Source of the DNA: Nemertoderma westbladi
Lineage: Eukaryota; Xenacoelomorpha; Nemertodermatida; Nemertodermatidae
Length of the DNA stretch: 47,726 bases
Assembly (NCBI GenBank): GCA_032718475.1
Contig: JAUCBJ010003661.1
Location: 1-47,726 of the forward strand
Direction of reading: 5' to 3'
Part shown: positions 29,783 to 43,635 of the stretch, piece by piece
Position numbering within the stretch: the first letter of the stretch is position 1
Layout of the letters: every line of letters begins with the position of its first letter
Program-made: the position numbers and the translations under genes
The notes under the pieces: model-generated
Databases searched by the model: none
What the model saw: the letters and a program-made list of their open reading frames with translations, nothing else
Told to the model about the DNA's origin: nothing

Positions 29783-31324
29783 ACCCTCGCCCTTTTCAAA
29801 TATATGCCTTCCTTAAGGCACTTTCACCCGTTAAACGCAGTTGTTTTATATTTTGCAAAGCGGTGCTGCGCAAAAACAGAAGGATAACATGAATGTATCA
29901 TAAATAACTAATCTCAAACTTACTGTTGCTAGTTAATTCTGGTGGACAAAGCTCAGATCAAAGTTTAGATCCGCTCCTATAGAGACATTCCGTGTTAATG
30001 TGCCGGAGGGTGATAGGTGCATTACGAAGCGGAGCTGTAGATAAAGGTTTAGGGTTCCGTGTGATATGAACACTCAACGACACAGCGGGGTTCCAGATAA
30101 TCGCAATGCAAACTCACCCGTCACTGCAGGAGTAACTGCTTATCTTATTCCTGGTGTGAAAACCTTTTATGTTTCTAGAGTGCGGAGTTGCGGCCTATAT
30201 ATAACAAACGGCCTGGTAACTAACTACAATCTTATTATATAGAATCGCTTGTGATATAAGATACCTTACACATCCCCAGTACCAGTAGTAATTCACTTGA
30301 ATCCGCAGAATATCACACGCAGTTTCTCGTATCGTGTCATGAAAATGCGAATGCGACATTTTTTGAAAACGCTTTCTTCTTCAATTCCTTTAAATTTTTC
30401 TTTAAATAAAACAAATATAAGAAATACTGTATGTATAATTAGAAAAACAAATACAAGTTTTTTTACGACTTAACAAATAACTAACAACAAATAAACAAAA
30501 TGGCACCACCATTTGGAGTCGCGGGAAACAAGATCTAGGGCAGGGATGATGTCTTTGTCACAGCAAATGTGTATGAAATTGAATGATTGGGGGACGTTAG
30601 TGCCCGCGAGCGGCGGTTCAGGTTCATGATAGAGTCAAGAGTGCAAGACCCAAAGTTGAACATAAAAGTAACATACTAAGACAGAACTGCTATAGGATAG
30701 GCCTACCTCGCCCCTAACAGTACATAGCAAAAAGGTATAATCGAAACATTTTGAGTTTATGAAAGACAACATGTTGCAGAGACAACGAAATTAATCATCC
30801 ACACAAACAAATGCGTAAAATAAAACAACGAGTTAGCGACAGTGGTTTGTAAAGTGCAAATACGCATCGATTGAGCCCAGCAGGCGAGAGTGAAATCTGA
30901 ATGTATCGATGTTGATGTTGTTACATACTTACTGTGCAGATTTACATAGATTGGATATAAAATGTTGAGCTTGGATCTCAATAACGCACGGACGTATGTT
31001 GATCTCAATAAGGAATATATTTTTAGTTAATAATAACGCTAAAATACTGTACAAGAAACATTTACGAATAATTATTATCTTTTACCTCACACAAAAATAT
31101 ACCAATGTTTAGATAGCTGCCATCTGGTAAGTATATAGTGCCGTTTTTTGAAATCATTATATTTGCAATCATTATCTAATCTTGAAAACATACAATATCC
31201 GAAAATTAGGTGGTTGGAAAATGCCTGTTACAAAACTGTATATTTTCCCAATAGAGATGAAGGTACCACCTCTACTCTGCAGAAGAGCACAATTTAGCTT
31301 CAGTAAAGTTACCTAGATGCTTTC
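29783..31324. other. Non-coding stretch upstream of FoxD
   Basis: No gene is supported. Short frames (for example 30757-31008 minus) show no motif. Being the upstream flank of a developmental regulator, it may hold enhancers, but no cluster of binding sites could be identified by eye. Confidence 0.4.
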
Positions 31325-31381
31325 TGATTGGAGAGATTATTGTGGCTTAGATGTAATTTACTGTGATGATTGGCTTATAAA
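31325..31381 (+). promoter_or_regulatory. Candidate FoxD core promoter (inverted CCAAT boxes and TATAAA)
   Basis: ATTGG (inverted CCAAT) occurs at about 31326 and 31369, and TATAAA at 31376-31381, about 160 bases before the start ATG. The arrangement and distance fit a TATA-type promoter with a 5' UTR of about 130 bases. AT-rich DNA gives such matches by chance, so this is tentative. Confidence 0.3.
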
Positions 31382-31539
31382 ATATTGCTGCCTACCTCAG
31401 AGTAAGCCTAATTACTGCAGTTTTTACTTTTATTCTAGCAAAGGCAAAACTTTAGTTTTAAGAACTGATTATTTATTTATGATATAATTTAATTAATTGG
31501 TAAAAACTCGTACAAATTCCACCCACTACACGAATCGCT

Positions 31540-33401
<1,862 letters not shown>

Positions 33402-33647
33402 ATTGATGTTTGAGTTATAGACCATTCATAGTTTCGGTGATTGATTTGTGGACATTCAGTGTTTAATTGATGTGTGCTGTAGTTGCGTTGATATATAGTT
33501 ATTATTATAGGCCTACATACTATATATTCATATTATTAAGTACAGTATAAAGCAAAGGGTATTACCGGTTCTAATTTATACATATTTTAATGTATTACAT
33601 TATTATTTAATACGGTATTAACCAAAGTAGGCCTATATATATATATT

Positions 33648-33653
33648 AATAAA
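33648..33653 (+). terminator. Candidate poly(A) signal of FoxD
   Basis: AATAAA about 247 bases after the FoxD stop codon, followed by TGTGTGTTAAG, a GU-rich stretch as expected downstream of a cleavage site. It lies before the LINE copy that begins at 33778. Confidence 0.45.
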
Positions 33654-33777
33654 ATGTGTGTTAAGTAAAGTAATTAAAGGATTAGTTATTTTTTTTACAC
33701 TGTCACCTGATCTAAACACATCTTCTCTTTTTGTGAGTATAACATATCAACACCCCATGAGCATGACCGGACCAAAC

Positions 33778-35286
33778 ACTACTACTACTACTAGGATCGG
33801 CATGCTGCATTGCAGCTGCATTTTTAAGAATGCTGTGCCGGCTTGTCGACAAAATTGCGCCACCACAACTCCCTATCACCCATGACATTTGCTAGATCAT
33901 CCGCATCTTCAAGGCCAGTGTCCTTTAAGATGCGTCTCAAGAAAGTCATGGGCTGTCCACCATATGCTTATTCACTCCATGAGGCTGCCAAAGTACAAGA
34001 TTATGCACTGGCTGGTCCTCACGGCGAAAGCAATGTCCTGCAAAGCGGAGGCGATTTTGTTCTAGTCTAGTGTCAAGCTTGGGGGAACCAATGAGACACC
34101 TAAAATGTTATATAGTGTCTGGTTGGAGATGTGTGCATTGTACTTGACACAATGAACCCGGCGTAGCATTCTCGTGAATGTGCCATCCAGAGATTTGGTG
34201 TCCTCAGCAGTTAGAGCCCAGCATGGACTCCCATAGAGGAGTACTGGAACTACTGCTGCTCTAAATAACCGGACCTTAGGTTTCCGATTAATTCTCGGTG
34301 ACTTCCAAATCCTGGAAAGCCTATTCAAGGCTGCCCATGCCTTTCCCTTACGTATTCGAAGGTCCTCACCTGACTTCCGGATCCATGATCCCAGGTAACA
34401 GAAGTCGTCCACATACTCAAGCATACCATCCTTTGAGCTTATGCTCATCCGATCGGAGACTTGCTGAGGACTTTCAAAGTTAACTGTCAAAATTTAGGTC
34501 TTTCTGGAGTTAATAAAAAGACTAACACTAGAAGCTGCATGTTCTAATGAGCTGAAGAGCCAGCCGTTGGGCTCCCTCTAGTGATTCTGAGAGTACTCCT
34601 AAGTCATCAGCAAAGTCTAACCCCATCATCATTATGATGATCTAAGGACATGTGTAGAACATAGTCAACCACAATTATGAACAAGAATGGTGCAAGTGTG
34701 TCTCCCTGGAGGACGCCCCATAACACTTCAAATGGTTATGTGTCACCGTCATAACAGTAGACACAAATGTTGTCGAACCATCGTATACTGATCCGATTGC
34801 TGGAATAATTTCATCAGGAATCCCATATAATGAAAGTATGCTGAACATACGTGAGCGAGAGACTGAATCAAAGGCCTTGAAGAAGTCAACAAAGATAACA
34901 GCCAGATGCCTGTCTTTCTTTTTTGATAAGTCTTCAATAATCCTTCTAAGTGCCAAAATGGGCTCCATGGTCCCACGACCTTTACGGAACCCATTCTGAT
35001 TTCCACGGAGCAGTCTCTCAATGGGATCCCTGATGCGATTTAATAGAATTCTATTGTATAGCTTTGCAGCAATCGAGATCAATGAGATTCCCCGAAAAGA
35101 ACCATAGAGTGTTAGGTTGCCCTTCTTGGGAACTGGCACCAACTTATTTGTTTTCATTTCTTGTGAGACTCTTGTTGTTCGGTACATGTCTACTATGATG
35201 GGATAGATGAGCTTTATACACTCGGGTATTTTAAAGACCTCAGGGGGAACACCATCTAAGAGACACGACGAGTATATCTTTACCAA
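33778..35286 (-). mobile_element. LINE fragment, family A copy 2
   Basis: The longest family A copy. The minus frame 35286-34675 holds the N-terminal RT half: FRGISLISIAAKLYNR, QNGFRKGRGT, and motif A AVIFVDFFKAFDS. Motif B (LQGDTLAP) follows in a broken frame. Between motif B and the FADD motif about 70 bases are missing relative to copy 1. The C-terminal region lies at 34490-34062. The 3' end at 33778 is a tail of five ACT units (AGT on the element strand). There is no endonuclease region, so it is truncated at 5'. It lies in the opposite orientation to copy 1, with FoxD between them. Confidence 0.87.
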
Positions 35287-37060
35287 AATATATATATTGC
35301 GGCCGTTCTGTTTTTAGTTCGGGGTGTTCTGATTCGTTTCTTCATTGAAATTGAATCTAGATTTAAAATTTGGTTGCGCTGTTAATTTTGGTTGAGAAGA
35401 GAAATGCTTCATACAATTAATTTATGTAGGTCCTAATAGTCGATTAATTAGTATATCAACTGTAACAAAACCGTCTCCATATAATTTTACAGATAATTCT
35501 GGCCAATTTTAGTGAGGCCATCTACAATTATATATCATATTACTTAACGTAAATCGAAAAACTCAAATCCAGAGAACTTTTTTCATTTATATAAGATAAT
35601 TAAATATAATATTTGGAATCCAATCTGCACGTCAAATAAAACGAAATAAAGGTAAACACATATTATCAAACATTTAAAAGCTGTTACAGTAAAAAATATT
35701 CGCTATAAATTTTATCATTAAAGCTTCGTGTTTGCTTATGAGTGAGTGTCACATTATTTGTCATAGAGGGGTAGGGGGTTTCACATACAGCTGTCATCTT
35801 CCTATAATTACACGCTTCTTCACTTACAGTTAAACTTGTTGTTAGAAGTCCTTCACGATTTTATCGTAAAGCTGCGGATACAGTAGTAACTATAAAACCA
35901 TATTGATTGAAAGTCAACGGTGGATTAAACTATATACTGAAATTGTGTAGGAAGAAACACAAAGCCGAAACATCCACAATTGATACAGGCCCAACCGGAT
36001 GATAGCTGATGGTTTGTAAGCCAAAGAAATGTTTGACTGACTGCCCAGCACGAAGCCACAACATACCTTCAAACATTCTGGGCTCAATTAATGGAATCGA
36101 TGATGAAGACAACATGCCTGTATCGACCAACTCGATAAACTGGTTACATTTCTATTAAGTGTTTCGATTGCGCAACGTGTGCGGTGCGTGCATTATGTAT
36201 AGAATATAGGAATGTAAAAGAGGTAAATTAACGTATTTCCGACTAGTCAACCCCCCATCATCCCTTTTATTACATTTTGTGTCACCTCACCTTCACCGGA
36301 ATTAAAATGCGAGACATTCTCCCGACGGTGACCTTTGTCTACATGGGCTCGTCTCCTATCATTGCGGCTTATATATTTCTAACTTCCTTGAATCATTCAT
36401 ATGGGGATGAGGTTTTGTATTTAGTTGCATTATAGTTGTATATAATTAGGCTTAGCCTGACTCTCGTCGGCTCTCCAAAAGAAATTGAATTGAATGTAAT
36501 TGGGAGTGAGATATATATTTGGTTCGAACTCTACAGTTTGCGGGCGAGAAACGAAGTAAGCGAACTTGGTATACGTGTACCACTATTCCATCCAACCGTT
36601 GTCTGTCGGTCTGTCAGTCGCTATGTCTGTCTGTCTGTCTGTCTGTCTTTCTGACTGCTAATAATCAAGTCAATCTTTGATTACAATAAACCAAACTAAC
36701 TTTGAACATATATATTGTACTCTATGTTCTATGTCAATGCCCCTCAGCAGTGGTCCCGTGTGCTCAGCTTGCTTACTTCGACCAGCGGAAGGCAACTCGA
36801 AAGTGTTGTGCTGTATACCGTTGATCGCACCGTATATATACTGACCTCATCTCCCAAGTAGGCTTAGGTGCTCTCGTGCTTAAATCCTGCGTCGAAAATA
36901 TAAATGTTGGAATTTACGAATACGAAAACACTTTTCAGCGTTTAAACTAAACGCTAAAAAGAAAAGGCGACAAAACCAAAAGTAATTTTACAGCTCATCA
37001 CTTTGATGAAGCCGGATTTGTCAATGCATTCTTAATTTTGTCTTCGCTCGAGATACTGAA
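35287..37060. other. Non-coding stretch, no gene seen
   Basis: AT-rich with no convincing frame. The minus frame at 35930-36130 has no motif. It ends in a GTCT microsatellite region at 36600-36650. Confidence 0.45.
36601..36650. repeat. CTGT tetranucleotide microsatellite
   Basis: Imperfect TCTGTCGGTCTGTCAGTCG leads into five or more perfect CTGT units at about 36625-36646. Confidence 0.85.
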
Positions 37061-37275
37061 TAGTCACGTACATCCAGTTCGATTCGGAAATGTAATAATG
37101 TTAGTGGTACCCTGTAGGTCTTCTAGCGTATTATTAATCTATTACCTATGCGTTGTTTTCACGACGACTTTCATTTATTCATTAAATTTAGTTAATTGCG
37201 CTGTGAAAATCAACATTCGACACGATCCAAACACTAATGAAAATTCCACTTAATTATAACATTTAGGTTTCTCTA
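37061..37275 (+). repeat. Dispersed ~210 bp repeat, copy B
   Basis: Starts TAGTCACGTACATCC and contains the shared ATTTAGTTAATTGCGCTGTG and CTAATGAAAATTCCACTTA. Similarity to copy C continues past that point (TTATAAC-TTTAG-TT), so the full element is longer than 192 bp. It lacks about 20 bases present in A and C. Confidence 0.8.
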
Positions 37276-37401
37276 TTTTTTGCAAGGAACGATATTAGAA
37301 TCTCAATTAAAATAAACTTTGCCAACCAACAAGCTCAAAGGTCGCACAATGCTCCAACGAAACCTACCAACATACTGCACTATAATAATGACAATCGCGG
37401 A

Positions 37402-37492
37402 AGTCATGGGTGATAGGGTGTTGTGGTGATGCAAAGTTTGCCGGCATCATAAGCCGGCATCATTATAAAATAGTTGCAATGCAACATTATAT
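37402..37492 (+). mobile_element. Tiny LINE family A 3' end remnant
   Basis: GTCATGGGTGATAGGGTGTTGTGGTG...GCCGGCATC...TAAAATAGTTGCAATGCAACAT matches the last ~90 bases of copy 1 (29681-29765), with a small internal duplication of GCCGGCATCAT. It is a severely 5'-truncated insertion or a decayed relic. Confidence 0.65.
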
Positions 37493-38784
37493 ATAGATAG
37501 CTATATGATATGATATGATTCAGATTAAAATAGGCCTAAATGACGCAACAGCACAAAAGAAGTAAGACCTACTCCTATAATACAATCCTATAATATGTAG
37601 AGAAAAGATAATAATAAGAATGATTAATATTTATAAATAAACACATCAAATATCACCAGGGACAGTTACCACATACTACCGGTATGCGTCCTGGGGAGCG
37701 ATCAATTTTAATTGCGTCAAAGACCCCCTCCTCTGGGATGATGTAATACATCATTATAAAAACTAAAATATTTCATACTATAAATTAAAACGATTAAGTT
37801 ATTAATATTTTATCCACGATTATGTAAATACATTCGCAGTTTATAATCTTTACTTGGTATTGACTATTGTTACAATAGACCAAGGGAATATAGCCTATAT
37901 TATTGATAGTCTACCAGAACCTTAGCTAAGCTGAGTATAGCCTTAACATTCTATGAGGCGAAAAATATGGCTAAATTCACCCGACAAATTATGCTTAAAA
38001 ACGCACCACGTGGGTGCTAACTAACTAATCGCAAACAATCATTGAACTAACAATAGCTATTTCACTCTGAGCAAACAATTCAACCACATCATGGTGTTGA
38101 ATGCACCCACAGGAGGCTGTAGCCGGAGTTTAATGGAACCCCGTTGGCCACCCGGCCCAGGGAGTCAAGTACTTTTCGCTTGGAGCGCCACTGAGTGCTT
38201 AAAAGCTGAGAAAAACTGTTGAAACATGACCATGGGCATGTAATCATTCTTTATACTGTTTTGGTTAAACACAATAAAATCGTCTTTGGAGACTTTCTAT
38301 AGCTAGCTAATCGGACACTCAAAGATTTCTAAAGCAATGTCCACCTCTGTCTAATTAGTGGGGCAGCTGGTAGCTAATTGTGTGTTGTAGAAGCCAGCGG
38401 GGCCTCAATTACTCCAATAATGTGCGCGTTGTAGAGGCTACTTGTACCTATGGTAACAATAAAACGGCCGAAACGTTCTTCATTTCAATTTTCATTGTCA
38501 CGTTGCGACATGGTTGGAAATGTAGCCCTAACGGTGGCAAGGTAAGCGGTGCCAAGTAATTGTTCTCAAAATTGTTAACCATAATATTATTGATAATTGA
38601 AAACAAACCGTCGATGTTATGCAGAATATAGTTGAAGTTTTACTATAATTTTTTTTCGGAATTTTTAACTTTAAATAAAAGTTAGACTGACTACCTATCT
38701 TGTGTAAATTTACGATCTTTGTCTTGAATATTTCATCATTTAATTGAAAAGTTGCATCGCATGGATTATAAATTTGTAGTTATA
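37493..38784. other. Non-coding stretch, no gene seen
   Basis: AT-rich at the left. 38100-38480 is less AT-rich and ends with ACGGCCGAAACGTT, which could be repeat-derived. No ORF or known motif was identified. Confidence 0.4.
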
Positions 38785-39371
38785 TCCGAACAGATATTGA
38801 CATTCGATATGACAAGACACTACCTATAGAAACAGGGGACTTCACACCTACCAAACTCCAAAGAAGCATTAAAACCATGTCCAATAATAAAGCGAGGGGA
38901 TTAGATGAAATCCCAGCGGAGGTATGGAAAACAGGAGTGCTAAACAGACCATTACTGAATGTTTGCAACCGGATGTTAAAAGGGGAAAAGCAACCACCAA
39001 TTTGGACTAAAGGTCAACTAAAGCCTCTTCCCAAGAAAAGATACCTCGGTATACCAACAGACTATCGTGGGATCTGTCTGCTTGTGGTAGCTGCCAAAAT
39101 ATAGAATAAAATGATTCTATATAGGATTAGGCCTCACATAGAGAAACTACTGCGTAAGAGCCAAAACGGATTTCGACCAAATAGATCAACAATAGCTCAG
39201 ATATTTGCACTACGGAGACTGATTGAAGGAATTAAGTCAAAGAATCTTCCCGCAGTCATGACTTTTGTGGACTTCAATAAGGCATTCGACTCCATCCATA
39301 GACGTAAAATGCTTGAAATCCAAAGAGCTTATGGAATACCAGAAGTAATTGTTGCTGGCATTGGATTGTAA
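38785..39371 (+). mobile_element. LINE fragment, family B (RT N-terminal half)
   Basis: The frame 38877-39104 (NKARGLDEIPAEVWKTG, TDYRGICLLVVAAKI) stops at TAG. It resumes in the same register at 39111 with RIRPHIEKLLRKSQNGFRPN and motif A AVMTFVDFNKAFDSIHRRKM. It then ends before RT motif B at about 39371. Truncated at both ends and stopped, so non-functional. The sequence differs from family A, so this is a second LINE lineage. Confidence 0.85.
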
Positions 39372-39748
39372 AAGCCATGTCAACACTTCGAAAGGAATTT
39401 AGTGCCCATGGCAACACTTCGAAATAATTAAATAATAATAATAAAATAAATGAAAACTAAGTTTCTTATATGCTATTGTTACCATTTAATTATATTGTAA
39501 TTAGGATAAAATTAAAGCCAGTGAGATATTATGTTTCATGATACACTGACTATGCCTGGATATCATTTACTGGGATTCCCAATGTTTTGACGTTGATTTA
39601 AATCAGCAATAACTTATTACGGCTGCTCTGTCCAGGGGACCACCGAGGCCAGATACATTGGGGGGTGTCAACTTGCTTACTGGGCGGAATAGCCAACCAA
39701 CCACCAAGGTTAAGGCTGAATCACCAGCTGATCGCCTCAATGGTTGGA

Positions 39749-40600
39749 ACTACTAGGATCGGCATGCTGCATTGCAGCTGCATTTTTAAGAATGCTGTGC
39801 CGGCTTGTCGACAAAATTGCACCGCCACAACTCCCTATCACCCATGACATTTGCTAGATCATCCGCATCTTCAAGGCCGATGTCCTTTAAGATGCGTCAC
39901 AAGAAAGTCATGGGCTGTCCACCATGCTTATTCACTCCATGAGACTGCCAAAGTACAAGATTATGCACTGGCTGGTCCTCACGGCGAAAGCAATGCCCTG
40001 CAAAGCGGAGGCGATTTTGTTCTAGTGTCAAGCTTGGGGGAACCAATGAGACACCTCCAATGTTATATAGTGTCTGGTTGGAGATGTGTGCATTGTACTT
40101 GACACAATGAACCCGGCGTAGCATTCTTGTGAATGTGCCATCCAGAGATTTGGTGTCCTCAGCAGTTAGAGACCAGCATGGACTCCCATAGAGGAGTACT
40201 GGAACTACTGCTGCTCTAAATAATCGGACCTTAAGTTTCCGATTAATTCTCGGTGACTTCCAAATCCTGGAAAGCCTATTCAGGGCTGCCCATGCCTTTC
40301 CCTTACGTATTCGAAGGTCCTCACCTGACTTTCGGATCCATGAACCCAGGTAACAGAAGTCGTCGACATGCTCAAGCATACCATCCTTTGAGCTTATACT
40401 CAGCCGGTCAGAGACTTGCTGATGATTTTCAAAGTTAACTGTCAAAATTTTGGTCTTTCTGGAGTTAATAAAAAGACCAACACTAGAAGCAGCATGTTAT
40501 AATGAGCTGAGGAGCCGTTGGGCTCCCTCTAGTGATTCTGAGAGTACTCCTAAGTCATAGCAAAGTCTAGATCAGTTAGGTACTTTGCAGGATTTCCTCA
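39749..40600 (-). mobile_element. LINE fragment, family A copy 3
   Basis: The minus frame 40445-39897 is close to copies 1 and 2 in the C-terminal region (CYLGSWIRKSGEDLRIRKGK, VPVLLYGSPCWSLT). It stays open for 182 codons and so is less decayed than copy 1. The 5' truncation is at about 40600, just before the FADD motif, which is damaged by a one-base deletion (TTTGCTATGAC). The 3' end has only two ACT units. Confidence 0.87.
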
Positions 40601-41492
40601 TTATCACGATTCTCATTGAATCGCCTGGGACCTAATCTACGCTTGTGGTGTCTGGAAAACTGTGCATATGAATCAATCTCATATGAATCAATCTTGCAAA
40701 TTGCTAGAACAGCGTCTATTTCTTTGTTTACATTGTCGTCTCTTCTGAACTGAAAGTCACAAGGGTATTCACTATGCTTTTTATAAAATCCAGACCATCC
40801 AATATGTTTGAATCTGTACTTTGTAAGCTAAGAGTTGACACATTCAGCAATCCCACTGCCTGATCATTCGTTTTCCTGTCACATACAATGACCCTGCAAC
40901 TAATGTCATTCAGTATAGCAATGTTCGCATCTAAACTAATCCAGACTGCAACAACAGTATGCAAAAACACGGCAACAGTACATGTAGCAAGAACTCTTAA
41001 CTGTACAGGCTCTAGGTGACCTGTGAGCCATGAATATGCAGTACTGACTGACGAAAACAATGCTAGAGCAAATTCCTTCATGTTTTTTTTTGAATTAATC
41101 ACATTCTCCAAAATTCTTCTGAATTTGTCAAATTTCTTCCTAATTTATCAGAACTTTGGGGGGCTGTCACCTGTCACACACCCCCACACACCCCTATAAA
41201 TGGGCCACTGGCGCTGTCTCCGGTCTTAGGTAGATTTTTTAATTTCAGAGAATTCCTAGCTTTACAATATGGATAATCTCAAAGCGTGATCCAATGTCAT
41301 GATGACATGTCTCTCTATATCCGCTAATAGCAATGCGTCCTGATATTCAGGTAAGGTGGGGACAGTTTGGTAACTGTTGACCACGCACAACCAATGTGTC
41401 TGAAGGGTTCCACAACGGACTACACTACACAGTCGCATTACTCATTGCCACCCGAGTCTTGGAGAACTGATTTGACTGCAGACTTTATTATC
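40601..41492. other. Mostly non-coding; one unassigned small ORF
   Basis: Holds a tandem pair of CATATGAATCAATCT (about 40666-40695), the unassigned ORF below and a CACACCCCC-type stretch at 41175-41200. Nothing else is recognised. Confidence 0.4.
40728..41081 (-). CDS. Unassigned small ORF, one hydrophobic segment
   Basis: From the first real ATG (41081-41079) the frame gives 117 residues. It has one hydrophobic stretch, VLATCTVAVFLHTVVAVWI, that could span a membrane. I recognise no family. It has no splice evidence, and the frame could be chance or part of a decayed element next to LINE copy 3. Confidence 0.2.
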   Translation of the reverse strand: MKEFALALFSSVSTAYSWLTGHLEPVQLRVLATCTVAVFLHTVVAVWISLDANIAILNDISCRVIVCDRKTNDQAVGLLNVSTLSLQSTDSNILDGLDFIKSIVNTLVTFSSEETTM

Positions 41493-41697
41493 TATCACGG
41501 AAATTCCTGACGACCAGCAGTGGTAACCAACAAATAATTATAAATAAGCGAATATTGCGTCCACAGGCCATTATTCAACGTTAAACTTGGTAAAAAATGC
41601 ACGCGAACGCGACAGGTACCGGTATAAACTTGCAATATTCGCTTATTTATAATTATTTTGTGGTTACCACAACTGGTCTTCAGGAATTCCCGTGATA
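41493..41697. mobile_element. MITE-like element with 66 bp inverted repeats
   Basis: The left arm 41493-41558 and right arm 41632-41697 are reverse complements with 6 mismatches and no gaps. Both start TATCACGG(A/G)AATTCCTGA and end GCGAATATTGC. The central 73 bases are unique. If the outer TA on each side is a duplicated target, the element is 41495-41695 with TA target duplication, as in Tc1/mariner-type MITEs. It has no coding capacity. Confidence 0.8.
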
Positions 41698-41908
41698 ACA
41701 ATGATACTAACGGTAACCAGGGCCAACCAATTAAGTAAAAGACAACCTGCTGGAGACAGAAGGATCACAGCAAAATGTAGACAGACACCTTACTTACACC
41801 AATTTCAACCATTCGCCCACAGCAATATTCACCCGATAAATAATTATAACTTAAGTTATTGTGTTGCTGGTTATTATGAAACTGTAGAACTCACCTGTGC
41901 TATTGACT

Positions 41909-41975
41909 ACGGTTTATTGTTTAGGTTAGAATTACATGCCTCTGTTCTGTAACCTGCTCTTTTCCCTTTATTGAT
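41909..41975 (+). repeat. Dispersed repeat with GTAACCTGCTC, copy 2
   Basis: GGTTTATTGTTTAGGTTAGA then CTGTAACCTGCTCTTTTCC. Related to 20192-20250, 45150-45205 and 45325-45360. Confidence 0.5.
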
Positions 41976-42625
41976 TGGGCGAAGATTGCCTGCTGAGAAT
42001 GGTTTCTCTCGGGCGAAAGTTGCCCTTTATGAGGGCGAAGGTTGCTCTGGAAGAAGATTAGACGGATATGAATTAAGCTTTCTGAGTACCGTTAGTTCAG
42101 CAGTACAGCCATGTGTCATGGGATTACAGGTGGAGTTCGTAGGAGCAATCTACTGAATCTTGGCCTCACGGCTCACGCAGTACGAGTGCGAATGTTCCTC
42201 GTGCTGCGCGAAGGCCTCACCTACTCGTTTTACGAAGTTGCACATGGACAGTTTAAATCAATATATTTGCTATTTACAGTTTGCAATACAACCTAAAGGT
42301 TTCTGTCAATAGACGGTCGCGCACATAGCCCTAGCCTGCAACCGGCCCTTAATAATCCAGACATACGTATAAAGGGATTTATAATTTACGATAGAGACCG
42401 CGTATATAGTGCAATAGGCCTGCCGCCCGCCCAACAACTCACTAAAAGGGTTCACTAATCTTCTTTAACAAACAATGCTCACCCATACTGGGAGCCCCCA
42501 TTCCATCTGTGCTGTGTTTAACCCCAGTTGTCTCAATATTTATGGTTCAATCAAGCTTGAAATCCTAAATAGGCGATTAGAGATCAGGTAATGGTTTCGG
42601 TTGTTTGTGGGTTTACCGAGCCTTC

Positions 42626-42645
42626 CACTACCGGTACCGGTAGTG
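42626..42645. repeat. Perfect 20 bp palindrome
   Basis: CACTACCGGTACCGGTAGTG is its own reverse complement, built from two ACCGGT cores sharing a GTAC centre. Confidence 0.9.
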
Positions 42646-43422
42646 TAAGGCTAGCTATGCTATAACTACAGTATATACTATAGCTGCACGCCACTGCGGT
42701 GAATGGGCCCCTTTCTGAGTCATTTAAAAGGATTGAAATTTCGTTTGTCAATAATAGTAATATGAATATATAGACACTTACATTTATCTTGTGTAGATAG
42801 TGTTTAAATATGGGGTGAGCCACGTATTAAACTTGAGCATGTGTGAGCCAGAATTTTTATTTTTGGTTTCATTCTTTAGCTACAAGCGCTAAAAATAGTG
42901 TCTCCTGCGATATTGCACCAGTTACACCGCAGTTATTCTTCATACATGCAACATTCGAATGGCCATTTCTCAGCTATTTCCCAACCAAATTCAAATATTT
43001 TTACATTGCAGATAGATCGGATTTGAAACCGTCACCAGTTCATGGCGAACGGAAATTATACCGAAAAGTACCATAAAGATAAGAATCAGATTCATTAGCG
43101 ACGGAGTTTCTAACCAAAACAAGAAACTATCGTCCTTCAAGAATGGTACGTACCAATAAATTTTAAAATTAAACAAAATAAATAAACGACAAAGAACATT
43201 AATCTAATATTTTATAGTACAATCTACTTTAATTCTACTCTACTTTACTATAATATCTATTTTATTTACTCTTAAATCTGATTTTCCTTGATCCGTGAAC
43301 GATAAGTAAACGGCAATAAATAATGATGCCGCAATTAAATCCCAACTTTACAGACACATATTCCGTCGCTATAAGATGTATTTCGCGGTCTTTTTCAAGT
43401 TTGCGTAATCTAAAAGTTATAA

Positions 43423-43635
43423 CTAAGTGGAATTTTCATTAGTGTTTGGGTCGCGCCGTTTGTTGATTTTCACAGCGCAATTAACTAAATTTAATGAATA
43501 AATGTAAGTCGTTGTGAATGTAAGCAACACCTAATATAGGTAATAGATTAATAATACGGTAGCATTAAAGAAGACCTACAGGGTACCACTAACATTATTA
43601 CATTTCCGAATCGAATTTCCGAATCGTACGTGACT
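43423..43635 (-). repeat. Dispersed ~210 bp repeat, copy C
   Basis: An inverted relative of copies A and B: CTAAGTGGAATTTTCATTAG through CGTGACTA. It has a local duplication of AATTTCCGAATCG near its 5' end. Similarity to copy B extends leftward to about 43405. Confidence 0.8.

Larger units (their letters stand above)
41698..43422. other. Non-coding stretch with short dispersed repeats
   Basis: No gene is supported. It contains a dispersed repeat copy at 41909-41975, three GGGCGAAG-TTGC units at 41978-42040, a degenerate repeat at 42490-42590 and a 20 bp perfect palindrome at 42626-42645. Confidence 0.45.
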
